Positions 1 to 8,546 of a stretch of DNA of 39,148 nucleotides are shown piece after piece. A program made the position numbers and the translations under genes. Numbering within the stretch: the first letter of the stretch is position 1; every line of letters starts with the position of its first letter. The DNA is from JACKCP01 sp034007295. GTDB lineage: Bacteria; Desulfobacterota; Desulfobacteria; Desulfobacterales; JACKCP01. The notes beneath the pieces were generated by a model. It saw nothing but the letters and a program-made list of their open reading frames with translations, had not been told where the DNA came from and ran no database searches. Where the stretch lies: positions 1 through 39,148 of the forward strand of contig JAVERC010000033.1 in the NCBI GenBank assembly GCA_034007295.1, given 5' to 3'.

Positions 1-108
1 ATTCAAATGAAAAAAAATACCGCTTCCAAGAAATATAAGAATAAAAAGGCCTAAGGGCAAAAGAGCCAAAGCACTTTTTTGTGAATATTTTTCTGTTTTT
101 TCTGTCAT
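1..108 (-). CDS. NhaC-type Na+/H+ antiporter, 5' end only (runs off window start)
   Basis: Only the first 36 or so codons lie in the window, read leftward off the edge. They encode a short polar N-terminus (MTEKTEKYSQKSALALL) and the first hydrophobic segment of an antiporter. The sequence is identical base for base to the start of the complete antiporter gene at 12,451-13,785, so the family call rests on that copy. The ATG at 108 is preferred; a GTG at 114 is in frame. The rest of the gene lies outside the window, so whether this copy is intact is unknown. It is the left boundary of the accessory island. Confidence 0.75.
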   Translation of the reverse strand, partial: MTEKTEKYSQKSALALLPLGLFILIFLGSGIFFHLN

Positions 109-240
109 TTGCACACCATTTTTTTAAAAATTAATAATAAAACGGTAGCAATAGTCTTTTTTTTAGAATTTTTAAAGGATAAATTTATAAATAAATAAGC
201 TTTTTCTATAAAAACTGCTGAAAAAATTAAAAAAATTAAA
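1..240. repeat. Duplicated antiporter 5' end plus upstream region, copy 1
   Basis: Bases 1-123 match 13,678-13,800 without a difference. Beyond that (124 to about 240, non-coding) the two copies still align, sharing for example GGTAGCAATAGTCTTTTTT, but with many substitutions and small indels. So the duplication covers coding start and promoter region, with a perfectly conserved coding part and a diverged leader. Confidence 0.85.
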
Positions 241-366
241 TTTTATTTATAATATAACCAGAACTGATATAGTCTTTGAAAATTCAGGAAAGACAGTCCA
301 TTTTAATAACATGCTACAAAAAACTGCAGCATGCTTCAGTAATTTACCCAAAGTTAAATATACTGT

Positions 367-413
367 CCCCTGAACTCATCCCCTGTCCCCTGAACTCATC
401 CCCTGAACTCCTC
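367..413. repeat. Short tandem repeat (CCCCTGAACTCAT units)
   Basis: Three units of CCCCTGAACTC(A/C)T, two of them separated by a partial CCCCTGT. It lies in the non-coding stretch between the antiporter leader and the toxin-antitoxin pair. The only reading frame across it is low-complexity and has no ribosome binding site, so I do not call a gene. Nothing else was recognised in 241-530. Confidence 0.7.
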
Positions 414-542
414 AAACCCTCATTCCAGCTTTGCTATATGTTTTTATCATTCTGGTCAAAAGAATTCTGTACTTGAATAAATCATGCATTATATTAAACT
501 GAATTTAACATATTAAAGTTTTATACTGGATGGAGGAAAAAA

Positions 543-770
543 ATGCGTCCTGAAGAAATAAAAGAACATATTAACAGGCTGAAGTTATCTGAGAAGCTTC
601 TTCTCATTGAAGATGTATGGGATTCGATTGCTCAGGAAAATAATGAACTGCCAATTTCTGACTGGCAAAAAAAAGAGCTTGAAAAAAGGTATTCTAAATA
701 CAAAAAAGGCAATTTGAAACTACATGACTGTCTGTCTGTTCATGATGAAATAAGAAGTAAATTTACATGA
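543..770 (+). CDS. Antitoxin, putative addiction module component (TIGR02574/PF09720 type)
   Basis: A 75-residue acidic/basic helical protein matching the small 'unstable antitoxin' family that pairs with ParE/RelE toxins. Visible family features are the N-terminal LSEKLLLIEDVWDSIAQE helix, a central SDWQKKELEKR segment and the C-terminal HDEIRSKF tail that normally wraps the toxin. A strong GGAGG ribosome binding site sits 7-8 bases before the ATG. It overlaps the toxin start by four bases (ATGA), typical of translational coupling. The antitoxin should neutralise the downstream toxin and probably represses its own promoter; no clear operator palindrome was found upstream. Confidence 0.88.
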   Translation: MRPEEIKEHINRLKLSEKLLLIEDVWDSIAQENNELPISDWQKKELEKRYSKYKKGNLKLHDCLSVHDEIRSKFT

Positions 771-1048
771 AAATTTTTTATACTGACAGAGCAAAAGACG
801 ATCTGGAAAGTTCTTTTAAGTGGTATCAAAATCAAAGAAAAGGGCTTGGCTTCCAATTTTTAGATTGTGTTGAAGCAGCCGTAATAAATATATTAAACTC
901 TCCTCTTTTATACCCAAAAAAATATCTAAATTTCAGAATCTGCCTTGTAAGAAGGTTTCCCTTTAAAATTTTTTATACAATAGAAAATAATATGATTGTT
1001 ATTCATTCTATTTTTGACGATAGACAGAACCCTGATAAGCAGCCTTGA
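767..1048 (+). CDS. ParE/RelE-family toxin
   Basis: A 93-residue protein of the ParE/RelE fold, complete in length. The N-terminal YTDRAKDDLESSFKWYQNQ helix, the central YPKKYLNFRICLVRRFPFKIFYTIE strands and the C-terminal IVIHSIFDDRQNPDK strand are the usual landmarks. The RRFPFKIFYTIE segment is a hallmark of this branch. By family, the target is either DNA gyrase (ParE) or ribosome-bound mRNA (RelE); the sequence alone does not decide, though this branch is usually annotated ParE-like. It starts inside the antitoxin stop codon. This is the only intact toxin-antitoxin pair in the window; three others nearby are broken or orphaned. Confidence 0.9.
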   Translation: MKIFYTDRAKDDLESSFKWYQNQRKGLGFQFLDCVEAAVINILNSPLLYPKKYLNFRICLVRRFPFKIFYTIENNMIVIHSIFDDRQNPDKQP

Positions 1049-1217
1049 TATTTGAATGCTTCATTTTGTCCCTGAAAACATCTGTTTAAGAACTAAAAGA
1101 GGTACTTTTTAAAAGCTTTTTGCTTTTATTTCAATGGTTCTATTGGTCCGACCCGAAAGAGTTCAAAAGAGCCCTTACCTATTCCGAAAGAACCCTTATT
1201 TTTTTACTTTTAAAAGT

Positions 1218-1793
1218 TTAATCCCAAGATTTAAAATCTTCTAAATACCAAGTACCTCCATTATACTCTTTGGATAGTTTAATTTTAAAATACACTCTTT
1301 TAAATGCTCCGTAATCATTGTGAGCATCAACATAAGAAGTAATTTCCCATTCATAGCTTCTAGCTTCTTTTATATTATATGAATTTTCTGGAAATTTTGC
1401 TGATCCAGGGTTTTTCAAATAATCTAAGGTAAACCTTTTTGCCATTTTCCAAGCTTCTAATTTTATTTTTTCATTATATGTAAGAGTATTTTTCTTCTTT
1501 TTATTGATTTTCTCAACTTTTTTTTCTGAATCATTATCCTTTTCTTGAATCTCTTGATTTTTTTGGTTTTCTACTTTAACTTTTTTATCAAACTTTTTAG
1601 TATTTTCCGTTTCATATTTTTGGGACTTTATTTCTGCACTAGTTTTAAATTTTTTTCTATATTCTTCAGGTATATTAGCCATGTTATCTGTAAAATGTGT
1701 TATTCCATTTTTATCAGTATAACTATATATTTCTGCAAAACTATTTGTACTTAAAAGACAAAAAATATATAAAAAAAATATATAAAATTTCAT
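1218..1793 (-). CDS. Secreted DUF4124 protein with lysine-rich linker
   Basis: The 191-residue product starts with a clear Sec signal peptide (KFYIFFLYIFCLLSTNSFA, cleavage after SFA). The DUF4124 motif follows directly (EIYSYTDKNGITHFTDN). Residues about 50-105 are a lysine/glutamate-rich, probably disordered or coiled stretch. The last 85 residues form a separate domain with the LKNPGSAKFP motif seen in many small hypothetical proteins, ending in a GGTWYLEDF strand. It is therefore a periplasmic or envelope protein of unknown function. It lies 107 bases downstream of the sacsin-like ATPase gene and runs the same way, but the gap and the signal peptide argue against a role in the defence unit. 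In the 1049-1217 gap on its other side I see only a weak AAAAGC/GCTTTT hairpin near 1111-1127. Confidence 0.75.
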   Translation of the reverse strand: MKFYIFFLYIFCLLSTNSFAEIYSYTDKNGITHFTDNMANIPEEYRKKFKTSAEIKSQKYETENTKKFDKKVKVENQKNQEIQEKDNDSEKKVEKINKKKKNTLTYNEKIKLEAWKMAKRFTLDYLKNPGSAKFPENSYNIKEARSYEWEITSYVDAHNDYGAFKRVYFKIKLSKEYNGGTWYLEDFKSWD

Positions 1794-1900
1794 TATAAAC
1801 CTCTTTTTTTGTTTTTAGCTTAAGTAAATATAAGTATAAAAAACATTTACACAGATCAACTAAAGCAATTAACTTTTTTAAGTTTTTCTTACTTTCTATA

Positions 1901-4900
1901 TTAAATTGATTCATTTAAAATCAATTTCAAATCGTGATAATGACTTTCAATAAAACGAATACTTGCATACTGGTTTCCTAGAATTATTTCAACTTCACAG
2001 CTCTCTGAGTTAACAAAATTCTCTTTTAATTTCTCCATAGCCTCGTTATCATTAATAATAAATTCATTATATTTTGCAGCACACACTGGGCAAAGAGCTA
2101 AATATTGAGTTTCATGTTCTTTTTTGAAATATTCATTACTTAACATCTCCTTTTTTTCAAAATAGTATTCTCCATTTTTTTTACGAAAGGGCATTTCTTC
2201 TTTGCATATCTGACACACCATCTGTCCTTCTTCATTTGTATAATTACTCCTAAGCCAGATTATTGGATCGATCAATTTATTTGTTATCCGTGTATTTCTT
2301 TCACGTTTTTTGTATTGTTTTTCAGGTGACTGTGAAAACTGTTCTTCAAATTTTTCCTGGCGTCGTTCGTGATTTTTTACCGGTTTTGTTGGGAATGCAG
2401 GTTGTGTATCTTTTTTGCCCACCCCTTCTATCCATTGTGAAAATGCTTCGGGGTTTTTTTGTATTATATCAATATGTTCAATTGATATACCTACTTCTTC
2501 GGCAAATTTTGCAACTAGATTTTGCTTCATTCCTAAGTGATTAGCCAGTTTTCTATCTTTAATAAAAGATTCCGGTAAATCATCAAGTTTTAAATCGGCT
2601 GGCTTTTTAAAATTACCATTAGTATCGGGCATCCATTCTGAATTTATAAGCAAGTGTCCAAAGTTTGAAATTTCGTGTCTTTTTTCTGCTCTATCATACG
2701 TTTGTCTTGGACATGACTCTATAGTCCCTTGTATAGAATCCGAATAAGGAACTGCTATTTTATTCCATATAAATTCACTTTTTTCAGGATTAGGTGTCAT
2801 AAGAGCATTTTCTATTCCATCAATATAAATATTTAGGTCAAAACCGTCTAATCCTCTTTCATGCATACCATAAGAATCTTTAATTACCACATGGCCTTGG
2901 TAGTCAGGTTCTTTATATTTTATTCGGACAAAATCTTCTAAACCAATATCTTTAAACATTGAAATTGTATCTTCAGAATAGTCAGAGGATACAAATGCAA
3001 CTGAGTCATTGCCTGAAAAGTAAACTTTTAAATCATCATTTTTAAAATAAAGTTCTTCAAGCCGACAATATTCAGGTTCAATATTAAAACAGTCTTCTAT
3101 GAGTATAAAAGGTGTAAGTTTTAAAGATTTTTTAAGGCGATTTTTTTCATCATATGAATCTGTATTATAGGCATTAACAATAGTTTTTATATCCTGGTGA
3201 TGTTCTTTCATTGAAATTATTTTGGAGTTATCTTTATATTTTGGTAAAATATTATTAATTATTTCTTCTATATGGTCTAGTTCAGGTATTCCTAATTCTT
3301 TTAAAAAATTATACACACTTTCATTTTCTGTAATTTCTTTTTTTACAAATGGGAGAGATGTTGATGTATCACTATCAATTAATAAATACGCATGAGCATG
3401 ATTACCATAATAGAAAGGATTAACATGCTCTCCTGATTGTAAGCGGATAATTGGTTTTGATATTAAAATACCATCTGTTTGACCAGTATATCTGCTCTGT
3501 TTTTTCCAGAGCTCTTTTCTTTCACTTATATAATTATAAAATTCAACCATCCAATTATCTGGCTGTTTTTTCATAAATGATTCTGATAATTTTCTAGCAA
3601 AAACTTCAGGTGTTAAAACTTCTACATCTACTTCATTTTTTAAATAATTAAACAAATCTGGTGTTCTGTCCTGAGTTATTTTTCCTGAAATCCATTTAAT
3701 TGGTCCATCCAGCTCATATAAATCAGTTAACTGCTCATTGGTTAATAATTTTCTGAGGTCAGAACCACGGGCTAAAACTCCATTGTCTGCTGAAGTAAAT
3801 GAACCATCATCTGCAGGAAGTAATTTTTCTGTGGATAATGACTCAAGTACTGCATCAAAAATTGGATAGAACATGCCGTCCTCTGGGAAATCCTCAGCTC
3901 TTATAGGAAGAGAATCAAGAAAAGAAACAGTAAGAAGGTCACGGCCTTTTATTTCATGCAGACTTGCTTTAACGAGCTCTGCAGTTTTATTTATTAATTT
4001 CTGGTTCCATTCATCATCTTTTGGAATATTATCGCGAGCCGGAGTTGTCCTGTAAGGACCCTGTATGAGAAAACCTAAACGTGTATCTTTTTCAGTAGGA
4101 AAATAAACTATCAAAGGCGAATTGTTTATTTTGTTAATTTCCTTGCATTTTTTTGTCTCAAAGCTGAATCGGTAGGCTATTTCTATATTAACATTTTCAG
4201 ATTCTTCTAATTCACTAACAGAAGCTTGAAATACAAGCCAGCTTTCATATTCTTCTTTTCCATTATTTTGGCCAATTACAGTAACTTCTCTTGAAGCTGA
4301 ATCATTAATAATCCCTTCACGCAGATATGTTCCTGTTTTTGAGTCTGGTAAAATATATTCAATTTCTTCGATTTTGCGAAGGAACAATAAAGTTCTTGCA
4401 TTCAGATTGATTAACCGCTCGCTTATTTCTTTACAACTTTTTTCAGGAGTTATTTCCTCGTTGTTAAAAGGAAATATAAAAAGAGTTGTAAAATTATTAT
4501 CCAAAAGTTCGGGATCTGTGGAATAAGGACGAACATAATTTTCAATAATAAAATTTTCTTTGCCTGAATGTATTTCTGGAGTATTTGTATATGCATATAC
4601 TGATTTAAATCCAATACCAAATTTACCAATTTTGGTTAAATCTTCGGTTTTTGTACCTTCACCAACTCCGCATATACCTTTGACATCACTTTCATTAAAA
4701 GGACGTCCATCATGCAATACTTCAAGGCGATCTTCAAACACTTTAAATAAAACTATAGTTGCACAGGCATCCTCGGCGTTTTGCAAAAGTTCAAAAATAA
4801 AATGAGTCCTATCTGTATAAAGCTTTCCTAGGTAAGAAATATGATGAGTGTATTCACCGTATCCTTTTATATTTTTTTTACGTATACTATCATAATCAGC

Positions 4901-4906
4901 AGGCAT
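1901..4906 (-). CDS. Sacsin-like GHKL (Hsp90-type) ATPase with C-terminal Cys4 zinc-knuckle domain
   Basis: A 1001-residue protein. The first 250 residues are a GHKL/HATPase fold of the sacsin/NOV type: the N box is ELLQNAEDA (Glu39, Asn43, Asp46), the G1 box has VLHDGRPF (Asp66), and the G2 box is GKFGIGFKS (94-101). All ATP-contact residues look intact. The middle is a long helical region I cannot assign. Near the end, CQIC and LCPVC pairs about 35-40 residues apart form a treble-clef-like zinc site resembling HNH proteins, but the usual HH/N residues are not evident. The start codon follows the helicase stop after one base (TAA-A-ATG), so the two are translationally coupled and probably act together. 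Sacsin-like ATPases beside helicases are known in prokaryotic defence loci; the role of this one is inferred from that context. Confidence 0.82.
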   Translation of the reverse strand: MPADYDSIRKKNIKGYGEYTHHISYLGKLYTDRTHFIFELLQNAEDACATIVLFKVFEDRLEVLHDGRPFNESDVKGICGVGEGTKTEDLTKIGKFGIGFKSVYAYTNTPEIHSGKENFIIENYVRPYSTDPELLDNNFTTLFIFPFNNEEITPEKSCKEISERLINLNARTLLFLRKIEEIEYILPDSKTGTYLREGIINDSASREVTVIGQNNGKEEYESWLVFQASVSELEESENVNIEIAYRFSFETKKCKEINKINNSPLIVYFPTEKDTRLGFLIQGPYRTTPARDNIPKDDEWNQKLINKTAELVKASLHEIKGRDLLTVSFLDSLPIRAEDFPEDGMFYPIFDAVLESLSTEKLLPADDGSFTSADNGVLARGSDLRKLLTNEQLTDLYELDGPIKWISGKITQDRTPDLFNYLKNEVDVEVLTPEVFARKLSESFMKKQPDNWMVEFYNYISERKELWKKQSRYTGQTDGILISKPIIRLQSGEHVNPFYYGNHAHAYLLIDSDTSTSLPFVKKEITENESVYNFLKELGIPELDHIEEIINNILPKYKDNSKIISMKEHHQDIKTIVNAYNTDSYDEKNRLKKSLKLTPFILIEDCFNIEPEYCRLEELYFKNDDLKVYFSGNDSVAFVSSDYSEDTISMFKDIGLEDFVRIKYKEPDYQGHVVIKDSYGMHERGLDGFDLNIYIDGIENALMTPNPEKSEFIWNKIAVPYSDSIQGTIESCPRQTYDRAEKRHEISNFGHLLINSEWMPDTNGNFKKPADLKLDDLPESFIKDRKLANHLGMKQNLVAKFAEEVGISIEHIDIIQKNPEAFSQWIEGVGKKDTQPAFPTKPVKNHERRQEKFEEQFSQSPEKQYKKRERNTRITNKLIDPIIWLRSNYTNEEGQMVCQICKEEMPFRKKNGEYYFEKKEMLSNEYFKKEHETQYLALCPVCAAKYNEFIINDNEAMEKLKENFVNSESCEVEIILGNQYASIRFIESHYHDLKLILNESI

Positions 4907-4907
4907 T

Positions 4908-7900
4908 TTAATTTTCCTCTAAGATTGTTATTATCCCATAAGCTACTGCTCCTGCAACTATATCAGCTCTTTCTACTGCAATATCAAGTTCTTGAATTCT
5001 TCTTGCATAATCTGCTTCGGCAGTTATTATCTGAGATTGTCTCATTTTTTGTATTTTTACATCACTTGCTTGATTGAGCTGTTCTTCAAGAAGAGCTATG
5101 CGTGCACTATGGCTGGTAGATAAACTTTCTCTCCTAAATTCTGCAAGCTCCTGTGTTCTTTGTTTATGTTTTGCTTTAGCTTCATTCCATAATTTGTAAT
5201 GCTCACCATCTAAATTATCCCACAAAGAGGTTTTCAGAGCATCAGGTGCATTTTTTGAACTGTCAACGGCAGTTTCTAATAATTTATTAAGGTGGTTGTT
5301 CAATAAAGTTTTTGAAGCAATAGGCATAAGAATAAGGTCTTCTCTTATTCCATAAAATTTCCATTGATAAATAACGAACTCGTATTCACCTGGAGGGACA
5401 ATTTTTGATTTTACTTCCAGTTTAGTTAATATCTTTTCTTTAATTTCAAAAAATCTTGATGCTTGTTTTACCAATGGATGGATAGGCATTATAAATGCAG
5501 CTTTAGAATTATCCCTGGCACAATCAGACTCAAATGTAATGGGCAAATGCGGGCTGCTTCCTTTTAGCCATGTTTCCCATTCACGGTACATAACATTATT
5601 CTGCCTATTAATTTTTTGAAAATCTTTTAATAGTGAATTTCTATGTTCCTGTGAAAGTCTAAGTGTTTTCAGTTTTTTATCACCTAATATATAGTCCTGT
5701 TCTTTACCGAATAAATTGCTCAGATAAAAATTAACTAATCTAAATATCGAGTCTGGTGACAGCCAGAAGTTTGAAGCATCCTCTAATTTTTTGTTCATCT
5801 GCTTAATAGGAAGCTGAATTCCAAAAAGTTCCAATTGTTTTTTTTCAAGAGTTTCTTGTTCCTGGATTAATCTTATTTTGTTGTCAGCAAGCAATTGGAA
5901 CTTATGGTTTCTTTCTTTTTCCGTCAGCTCATAATTTTCCGCTATATTTTTAATCTCAAGAGTAATTTCTCCTAAAATTTCTTCACTTGCTCCGATTGCA
6001 TTATTAAATACACCTATACGCAATAGGCATCTCTCATAAATATCAGCATCAACAGTGCCTGGAGTAATAAGGTTAATTATAGCGATGCTTTCACTTTTTT
6101 GTCCATTCCTGTCTATACGTCCTATACGCTGTTCAATCCTCATTGGATTCCATGGGAGATCATAATTTATAATACAATCACAGAATTGGTAATCCAAGCC
6201 TTCACATCCAATTTCTGAAAATAAAAGCAAATCAATACAGTCCTTGTGATCTTTTAATTTTTCAAACCGTTTACGAAGATTAATTCTTTCTTCATCTGGA
6301 GTATCTCCATTAATTAACCCCACACGAAATCCTTTATTTTTCAAATGTTTGTAAAGGTAATTCAAAGTATGTCTGAAGCTGCTGAATAACATAAGTTTAT
6401 TATTAAACAATTTTTGTTTATCCTTAATGATATTTATCAATGCTTCAAGCTTTGGATCTTTACTGTCAATAGTCCGGGCTAATTCAAGAATGTAATTAAT
6501 TTCGTCTTGAATTGAATCTATAGCTTTATCATCTGGAAGAGTTGTGTTATCAGATTCTTCCCAGGCTAATTCATCCAGATGTCGATTTAAAATTTCATCA
6601 AGTAAAGGTGCTAAACCAAAAAGACAGCTAGCACATTGTCTTCGAATAGTTGTCATCATAAATTTAACGTTAACTCCATTGTGAAGACGAGTATATATCT
6701 CAGCTTGTATTTTAAGAATTTCATCATGCAGTTTTTTTTGCTCCGTCGTAAAATTTATTTTAATTGTTTCAGGTTTTCTGATAGTAAAATTCCCAATGTC
6801 TGAACGCCTTGTTCGATTGATTATACTCGAAAACGTATGCATTTCTTCAACATCAGTTATCATACTTACACGTTCTTCTGTCGTTGTTTCTCCATTTAAA
6901 AGCTTTTTACTTATTTCTTTAAAATTAGGGTTATGTCTAAGAATGGCTTGTCCCCATGATGTCGAAGCTGCTTGATTAAGCGCCTCTAAACTAATTTTTT
7001 GCCATCCATTTTCCTGAGCTCTTATTGCAGAAACTGCTTTGTTAATATAGGGATTTGGTTCAGCCATATGCTTAAAACTTTGTTGATCTAGTATTATGTC
7101 TGGCCGAAGTGTTTTAAGAAGAACATATAAGTCTTTATTCCCTAGCTGAATTGGCGTTGCTGTTAAAAATACAACGGCTTCTGCATGATCACAGAAAAAA
7201 TTAACAGCCTTGTGCCTGAAAGTATTCTCATTTCTTATGTGATGAGCTTCGTCTACAATAACCATGTCAAATTTTGGAGGTGGATCTAAATCAATAAGTC
7301 CTTTCGATTTGTTTTTTTTTGATAAACCATTTAGTAAAGATTCATCAAATAGGGAATATGGTATAATTGCTTTCTGATATTGTTGGGGCCATGTTCCTTC
7401 CATGTCAGTTTCATTTATACAATATCTTAGAGTAGGACCATCCAAATGCACAAAACGCTCTTCAAAACGTTTCATTTCAATTTCCCATTTTCTTTCAGTA
7501 ACAAGAGGACGTGGGCATATTATAAGTACAGATGAAATTTCTCTTCTAGCTTGAATTTCCCTTAGTATGAGACCTGCTTCGATGGTTTTACCTACGCCAA
7601 CTCCGTCTGCTATAAGTAAACGCGGACGGTCTGATTTGATAAAACGCAATACTGGTCTGAACTGATAAGGTATAAAATCAACACGTGCAGCATTGAGTGA
7701 ATATAGTGATGAAAGTCCTGGGTAATTAATTTGCAAAGCTGATAGGTAAGCATGGAAATGATTACTTGATAGAACTTTTTCTTTTTTTAGCTCTTTGCTT
7801 TGAAGCACAAGCTGTGAACCATAAAAAGTTTGAATAGAATCATTGATAAAAACATTATATCTATTTTCAGGATCTCCAGGCAATATCTGTATAACAGCAC

Positions 7901-8477
7901 CAGTTATATCAGGATTTGATTTCAATGACACTATTTTTCCAGGTTGAAATTCTAGTGTGTCAGTATCAGCTGAACTCATATTTTTATTTTCTATATTATT
8001 AACTGGCAGTAAATTTCCCCTAGAGAGGATTGAGTTTTTTGTTTCTTTTAATTCTTGGATGATTTTTGGTTCAGCATTAATTACACCAGCAAATCTTTGA
8101 ATAGTATCCAAATCTCTATAAATATCGTCCTGGTTAAATCCACTGGCATCTGCATGTGCCCATTTATTGCGTATAGTTATCATTTCTTTAACAAAATGAC
8201 GTTTTTCTGAAGTATAAGAAAGGCTGCTTGAAATTTGATACCAGTTTTGATCCAGAATCCTGAGAAGTGCCGCAAGATCTAATTTGTCAAGCGTTTTGAT
8301 TTGGTTTTGTTCAATTCTATTTTTTTGTTGAAAAGACAAAGTATTTATTACAGTTTTAGTCCACCAGTCTTCTTTATATAGTTTTGGCAAAATTGCATTT
8401 AAAAAAATTGCAATTTGAAGAGTTATACTGCTTAAATGTTTAGCCATTTCTCCATTAAATTGTTTATTATTATTCAT
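4908..8477 (-). CDS. SNF2/RapA-like helicase with N-terminal Swt1-type HEPN domain
   Basis: A 1189-residue protein in three parts. Residues 1-150 form an Swt1-like HEPN domain with the RNxxxH signature intact (Arg103-Asn104, His108 in TIRNKWAHAD), the proposed RNase active site of HEPN proteins. Residues about 240-840 are an SNF2/RapA-type superfamily 2 helicase: Walker A GVGVGKT (292-298), motif Ia VLIICPRPLV, DEAH (409-412), motif III FLTATPIQ, motif V LLLFSEIGCEGLDYQ and motif VI QRIGRIDRNGQ. The last 100 residues are a charged coiled coil, as in RapA/HepA-type proteins. GAAGGA lies eight bases before the ATG. It heads a two-gene unit with the sacsin-like ATPase. The IS66-type element ends only 53 bases upstream of the start, so the native promoter may have been displaced. 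I infer a nucleic-acid translocase that gates an RNase effector in phage defence. Confidence 0.87.
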   Translation of the reverse strand: MNNNKQFNGEMAKHLSSITLQIAIFLNAILPKLYKEDWWTKTVINTLSFQQKNRIEQNQIKTLDKLDLAALLRILDQNWYQISSSLSYTSEKRHFVKEMITIRNKWAHADASGFNQDDIYRDLDTIQRFAGVINAEPKIIQELKETKNSILSRGNLLPVNNIENKNMSSADTDTLEFQPGKIVSLKSNPDITGAVIQILPGDPENRYNVFINDSIQTFYGSQLVLQSKELKKEKVLSSNHFHAYLSALQINYPGLSSLYSLNAARVDFIPYQFRPVLRFIKSDRPRLLIADGVGVGKTIEAGLILREIQARREISSVLIICPRPLVTERKWEIEMKRFEERFVHLDGPTLRYCINETDMEGTWPQQYQKAIIPYSLFDESLLNGLSKKNKSKGLIDLDPPPKFDMVIVDEAHHIRNENTFRHKAVNFFCDHAEAVVFLTATPIQLGNKDLYVLLKTLRPDIILDQQSFKHMAEPNPYINKAVSAIRAQENGWQKISLEALNQAASTSWGQAILRHNPNFKEISKKLLNGETTTEERVSMITDVEEMHTFSSIINRTRRSDIGNFTIRKPETIKINFTTEQKKLHDEILKIQAEIYTRLHNGVNVKFMMTTIRRQCASCLFGLAPLLDEILNRHLDELAWEESDNTTLPDDKAIDSIQDEINYILELARTIDSKDPKLEALINIIKDKQKLFNNKLMLFSSFRHTLNYLYKHLKNKGFRVGLINGDTPDEERINLRKRFEKLKDHKDCIDLLLFSEIGCEGLDYQFCDCIINYDLPWNPMRIEQRIGRIDRNGQKSESIAIINLITPGTVDADIYERCLLRIGVFNNAIGASEEILGEITLEIKNIAENYELTEKERNHKFQLLADNKIRLIQEQETLEKKQLELFGIQLPIKQMNKKLEDASNFWLSPDSIFRLVNFYLSNLFGKEQDYILGDKKLKTLRLSQEHRNSLLKDFQKINRQNNVMYREWETWLKGSSPHLPITFESDCARDNSKAAFIMPIHPLVKQASRFFEIKEKILTKLEVKSKIVPPGEYEFVIYQWKFYGIREDLILMPIASKTLLNNHLNKLLETAVDSSKNAPDALKTSLWDNLDGEHYKLWNEAKAKHKQRTQELAEFRRESLSTSHSARIALLEEQLNQASDVKIQKMRQSQIITAEADYARRIQELDIAVERADIVAGAVAYGIITILEEN

Positions 8478-8529
8478 TTTCTTTTGTCCTTCAAATGATA
8501 GTTTTTTATATAAAATAACTAATACTTTT

Positions 8530-8546
8530 GTAACTATTCAGCTGAA
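8530..8546. repeat. IS66-type left terminal inverted repeat
   Basis: GTAACTATTCAGCTGAA; pairs with 10,001-10,016. The transposase stop codon (8534-8536) lies within it. Confidence 0.85.

Noticed and set aside
367..413. CRISPR-like repeat
   Set aside because: Units are 13 bases, nearly contiguous and without unique spacers; no cas genes anywhere in the window.
241..476. Open frame of 66 codons across the tandem repeat
   Set aside because: Low-complexity content, no ribosome binding site and composition set by the CCCCTGAACTCAT repeat; not a gene.
1218..1793. DUF4124 protein as third gene of the HEPN-SNF2/sacsin unit
   Set aside because: A 107-base gap, a Sec signal peptide and a periplasmic domain make a shared role with cytoplasmic nucleic-acid enzymes unlikely without comparative evidence.
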